From NCBI RefSeq assembly GCF_000758705.1, contig NZ_CP009287.1, positions 2,542,001 to 2,606,000 of the forward strand: a stretch of DNA of 64,000 nt. Reading direction: 5' to 3'. This DNA is from Paenibacillus graminis (GTDB lineage Bacteria; Bacillota; Bacilli; Paenibacillales; Paenibacillaceae). A model generated the notes under the pieces. That model saw nothing but the letters and a program-made list of their open reading frames with translations. It made no database searches and was not told the DNA's origin. Positions 63,362 to 64,000 of this stretch are shown piece by piece; positions within the stretch are counted from its first letter, which is position 1, and each line of letters opens with the position of its first letter. The position numbers and the translations under genes are program-made.

Positions 63362-64000
63362 TTACCGTGCCTCCAGATAAGCAATGCCAAGCGCCCCGGT
63401 TACAGGGTTGCGGTAAGTCTCGCAGGCCACATCGAATACCTGGCCGATTAATTCCTTCGTCAATATATCCTCAGGTTTCCCGCTGGCGGCCACTTGGCCT
63501 TTTTTCATCACATACAGATAATCGCAGTATTCCGCCGCAAGAGTGAGGTCATGGAGCGCAGCGAGAATGCCGATGTCAAGCTTTTTGACGATATTTAGAA
63601 TTTGCAGCTGATATTTGATATCCAGATGGTTGGTGGGTTCATCCAGAATCATGAATTCCGGCTGCTGGGCCAGAACACGGGCGAGAATTACACGCTGCTT
63701 CTCTCCGCCTGACAATGAATTATAGCTGCGGTCTGCATAACCCTCCAGATTGACCTTGCGCAGAGCCGCAGAGACGATATCCGCATCCTCTTGATTGTCT
63801 GTCTCCAGCATCCCTTTATGCGGGGTTCTGCCCATCGCGACCATTTCCCGCACGGTGAAGTCGAAGCTCAGTTCGTTGAACTGGCCGACCACACCCAGCT
63901 TTTGCGCCACGAGTCGGGGACTGGATTTCATCAGATTCATTTCAGACAGGGATACTTTGCCCTGGCGCGGTTTGATAACTTTATAAATGCTCTTGAGGAG
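63362..64000 (-). CDS. ABC transporter ATP-binding protein, iron/siderophore type (5' end missing)
   Basis: About 213 residues are seen; the start and Walker A lie beyond the right edge, so this is the C-terminal part. The signature LSGGEKQRVILARVL, Walker B FMILDEPTNHLDI and H-loop AALHDLTLAAEY are intact. The FecE/FhuC-like sequence FDFTVREMVAMGRTPHKGM suggests import of ferric siderophore, haem or cobalamin. A neighbouring permease and binding protein would be expected beyond the edge. Confidence 0.88.
   Translation of the reverse strand, partial: LLKSIYKVIKPRQGKVSLSEMNLMKSSPRLVAQKLGVVGQFNELSFDFTVREMVAMGRTPHKGMLETDNQEDADIVSAALRKVNLEGYADRSYNSLSGGEKQRVILARVLAQQPEFMILDEPTNHLDIKYQLQILNIVKKLDIGILAALHDLTLAAEYCDYLYVMKKGQVAASGKPEDILTKELIGQVFDVACETYRNPVTGALGIAYLEAR

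Overview
The window is about 64 kb of chromosome from an endospore-forming, Gram-positive member of the Bacillota, most likely Paenibacillus. The grounds are: an alpha/beta small acid-soluble spore protein, four spore-associated membrane proteins (YtrH, YtrI, YtvI, YtaF), strong AGGAGG ribosome sites with frequent TTG and GTG starts, moderate-to-high GC coding sequence, and a gene order close to the ytpI-ytoI-dnaE-accDA-pyk-citZ-icd-mdh-phoPR-polA-mutM-ytaF-coaE-nrdR block of Bacillus subtilis (gene order recalled, not searched). The species assignment is inference.

Layout. 1-5045: a partial LURP-one-like protein, a small membrane protein, the YtoI-type regulator, a leucine-rich-repeat protein, and YtpI, YtrI and YtrH. 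5190-18295: dnaE, a PgpA-like phosphatase, accDA, pyruvate kinase, a G1 glutamic peptidase, an MFS carrier, a thioesterase, FxsA and YtvI. 18685-22267: citZ-icd-mdh (TCA cycle). 22389-30331: a membrane protein, a stress-type SDR, a TPP riboswitch with tenI-thiS-thiG-thiH, a YfbR-like HD phosphohydrolase and a class I fumarase. 31044-34103: a large secreted multidomain alpha-amylase. 34373-38808: phosphate block phoR, phoP, pstB, phoU with PHO boxes. 39142-45765: polA, mutM, ytaF, coaE, a lytic transglycosylase, a SASP gene and nrdR. 46047-46207: tRNA-Ala and tRNA-Lys. 46584-62920: an accessory region with MerR/SDR, a second SDR, a TerD-like pair, a broken pRiA4b ORF-3-like gene, a serine hydrolase/ABC exporter operon, a SteT-like exchanger, a TetR/flavodoxin pair, a VOC protein, LysR, a DJ-1/PfpI protein, class I aldolase and a short pyruvate kinase paralog. 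63130-64000: a second tRNA-Lys and a partial iron-type ABC ATPase.

How the parts work together. The core block supplies fatty-acid initiation (AccDA), lower glycolysis and the oxidative TCA arm (Pyk, CitZ, Icd, Mdh, Fum), DNA replication and repair (DnaE, PolA, MutM), CoA synthesis and dNTP control (CoaE, NrdR), and phosphate starvation signalling. Regulation that can be read from the sequence: a TPP riboswitch, PHO boxes of TTTACA/TTAACA repeats on an 11-bp grid, two TetR-type palindromes, a MerR-type operator inside a 19-bp promoter spacer, a 16-bp LacI/CcpA-like palindrome before the amylase gene, and many intrinsic terminators.

The least explained material is intergenic. Four arrays of short repeats with a 50-52 bp period lie between genes (16786-16939, 24386-24480, 27538-27720, 30513-30695). 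Two have direct copies followed by inverted copies, and one shares a 20-nt core with a tRNA terminator. No CRISPR array, rRNA gene, transposase or prophage was seen.
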